Shown here: one piece after another, positions 15,386 to 15,410 of the stretch
Position numbering within the stretch: position 1 is the first letter of the stretch
Layout: every line of letters begins with the position of its first letter
NCBI GenBank assembly: GCA_964405325.1
Contig: CAYONM010000072.1
Coordinates: 1-15,410, forward strand
Reading direction: 5' to 3'
Source of the DNA: CAYONM01 sp964405325
Lineage (GTDB): Bacteria > Planctomycetota > UBA11346
DNA: 15,410 nucleotides
Made by a program: the position numbers and the translations under genes
The notes under the pieces: generated by a model
What the model was told of the DNA's origin: nothing
The model's input: the letters and a program-made list of their open reading frames with translations, nothing else
The model's database searches: none

Positions 15386-15393
15386 CTATAAAC
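15378..15393 (-). repeat. 16-bp inverted repeat, right copy (probable IS end)
   Basis: GGGCACCTCTATAAAC is the exact reverse complement of bases 56-71. Seventeen bases remain to its right, too few to identify an element. The reading frame on its left ends at a stop codon inside the repeat, as expected when an insertion sequence cuts a gene. Confidence 0.6.
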
Positions 15394-15410
15394 TCAGGTC
15401 GAGCCAGGCG

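Noticed and set aside
1..15410. CRISPR array, toxin-antitoxin or phage-defence genes
   Set aside because: No regularly spaced direct repeats and no such proteins were seen; coding content is the dcw cluster plus fragments.

Overview
The window is a nearly complete dcw (division and cell wall) gene cluster, all on the minus strand. It comes from a DAP-type, peptidoglycan-making Gram-negative bacterium with GC-rich DNA. In the direction of transcription (right to left) the order is mraZ, rsmH, ftsL, ftsI, murE, murF, mraY, ftsW, murG, murC, murB, ddl, ftsQ. The murC-murB-ddl-ftsQ arrangement is not the enterobacterial order; it is known from alphaproteobacteria, deltaproteobacteria and PVC-group bacteria. 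MraZ, MurE and FtsQ are divergent enough that I do not assign a phylum from sequence alone.

From 2 to 14354 the coding is very tight. Most junctions are TAATG, TGATG, ATGA or GTGA overlaps, or overlaps of 13 to 25 bp, as in a translationally coupled operon. The one real break is 221 bp between ftsW and murG, which holds a large terminator-like hairpin facing the operon's own transcription. The products carry UDP-MurNAc through MurB, MurC, MurE, MurF, MraY and MurG to lipid II. FtsW and FtsI polymerise and cross-link septal peptidoglycan, and FtsL and FtsQ scaffold the divisome. murD, which normally lies between mraY and ftsW, is absent; the two genes overlap by one base. The usual ftsA and ftsZ do not follow ftsQ inside the window.

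The right 1.05 kb (14355-15410), upstream of mraZ, is of a different character. It has a probable operator and promoter region for the cluster, a strong bidirectional terminator, the C-terminal tail of an SGNH-type hydrolase, a gene-poor stretch with two plus-strand terminator hairpins, and an unrecognised truncated reading frame. A 16-bp sequence occurs in inverted orientation close to both ends of the window (56-71 and 15378-15393). This suggests that both ends run into copies of one repeated, probably insertion-sequence, element. The window may therefore be an assembly contig bounded by repeats, or a segment flanked by mobile elements.

No wholly new multi-gene system is evident. The points of most interest are the missing murD, the divergent MraZ with a helically phased TAG array upstream, the repeat-family hairpin splitting the operon, and the flanking inverted repeats.
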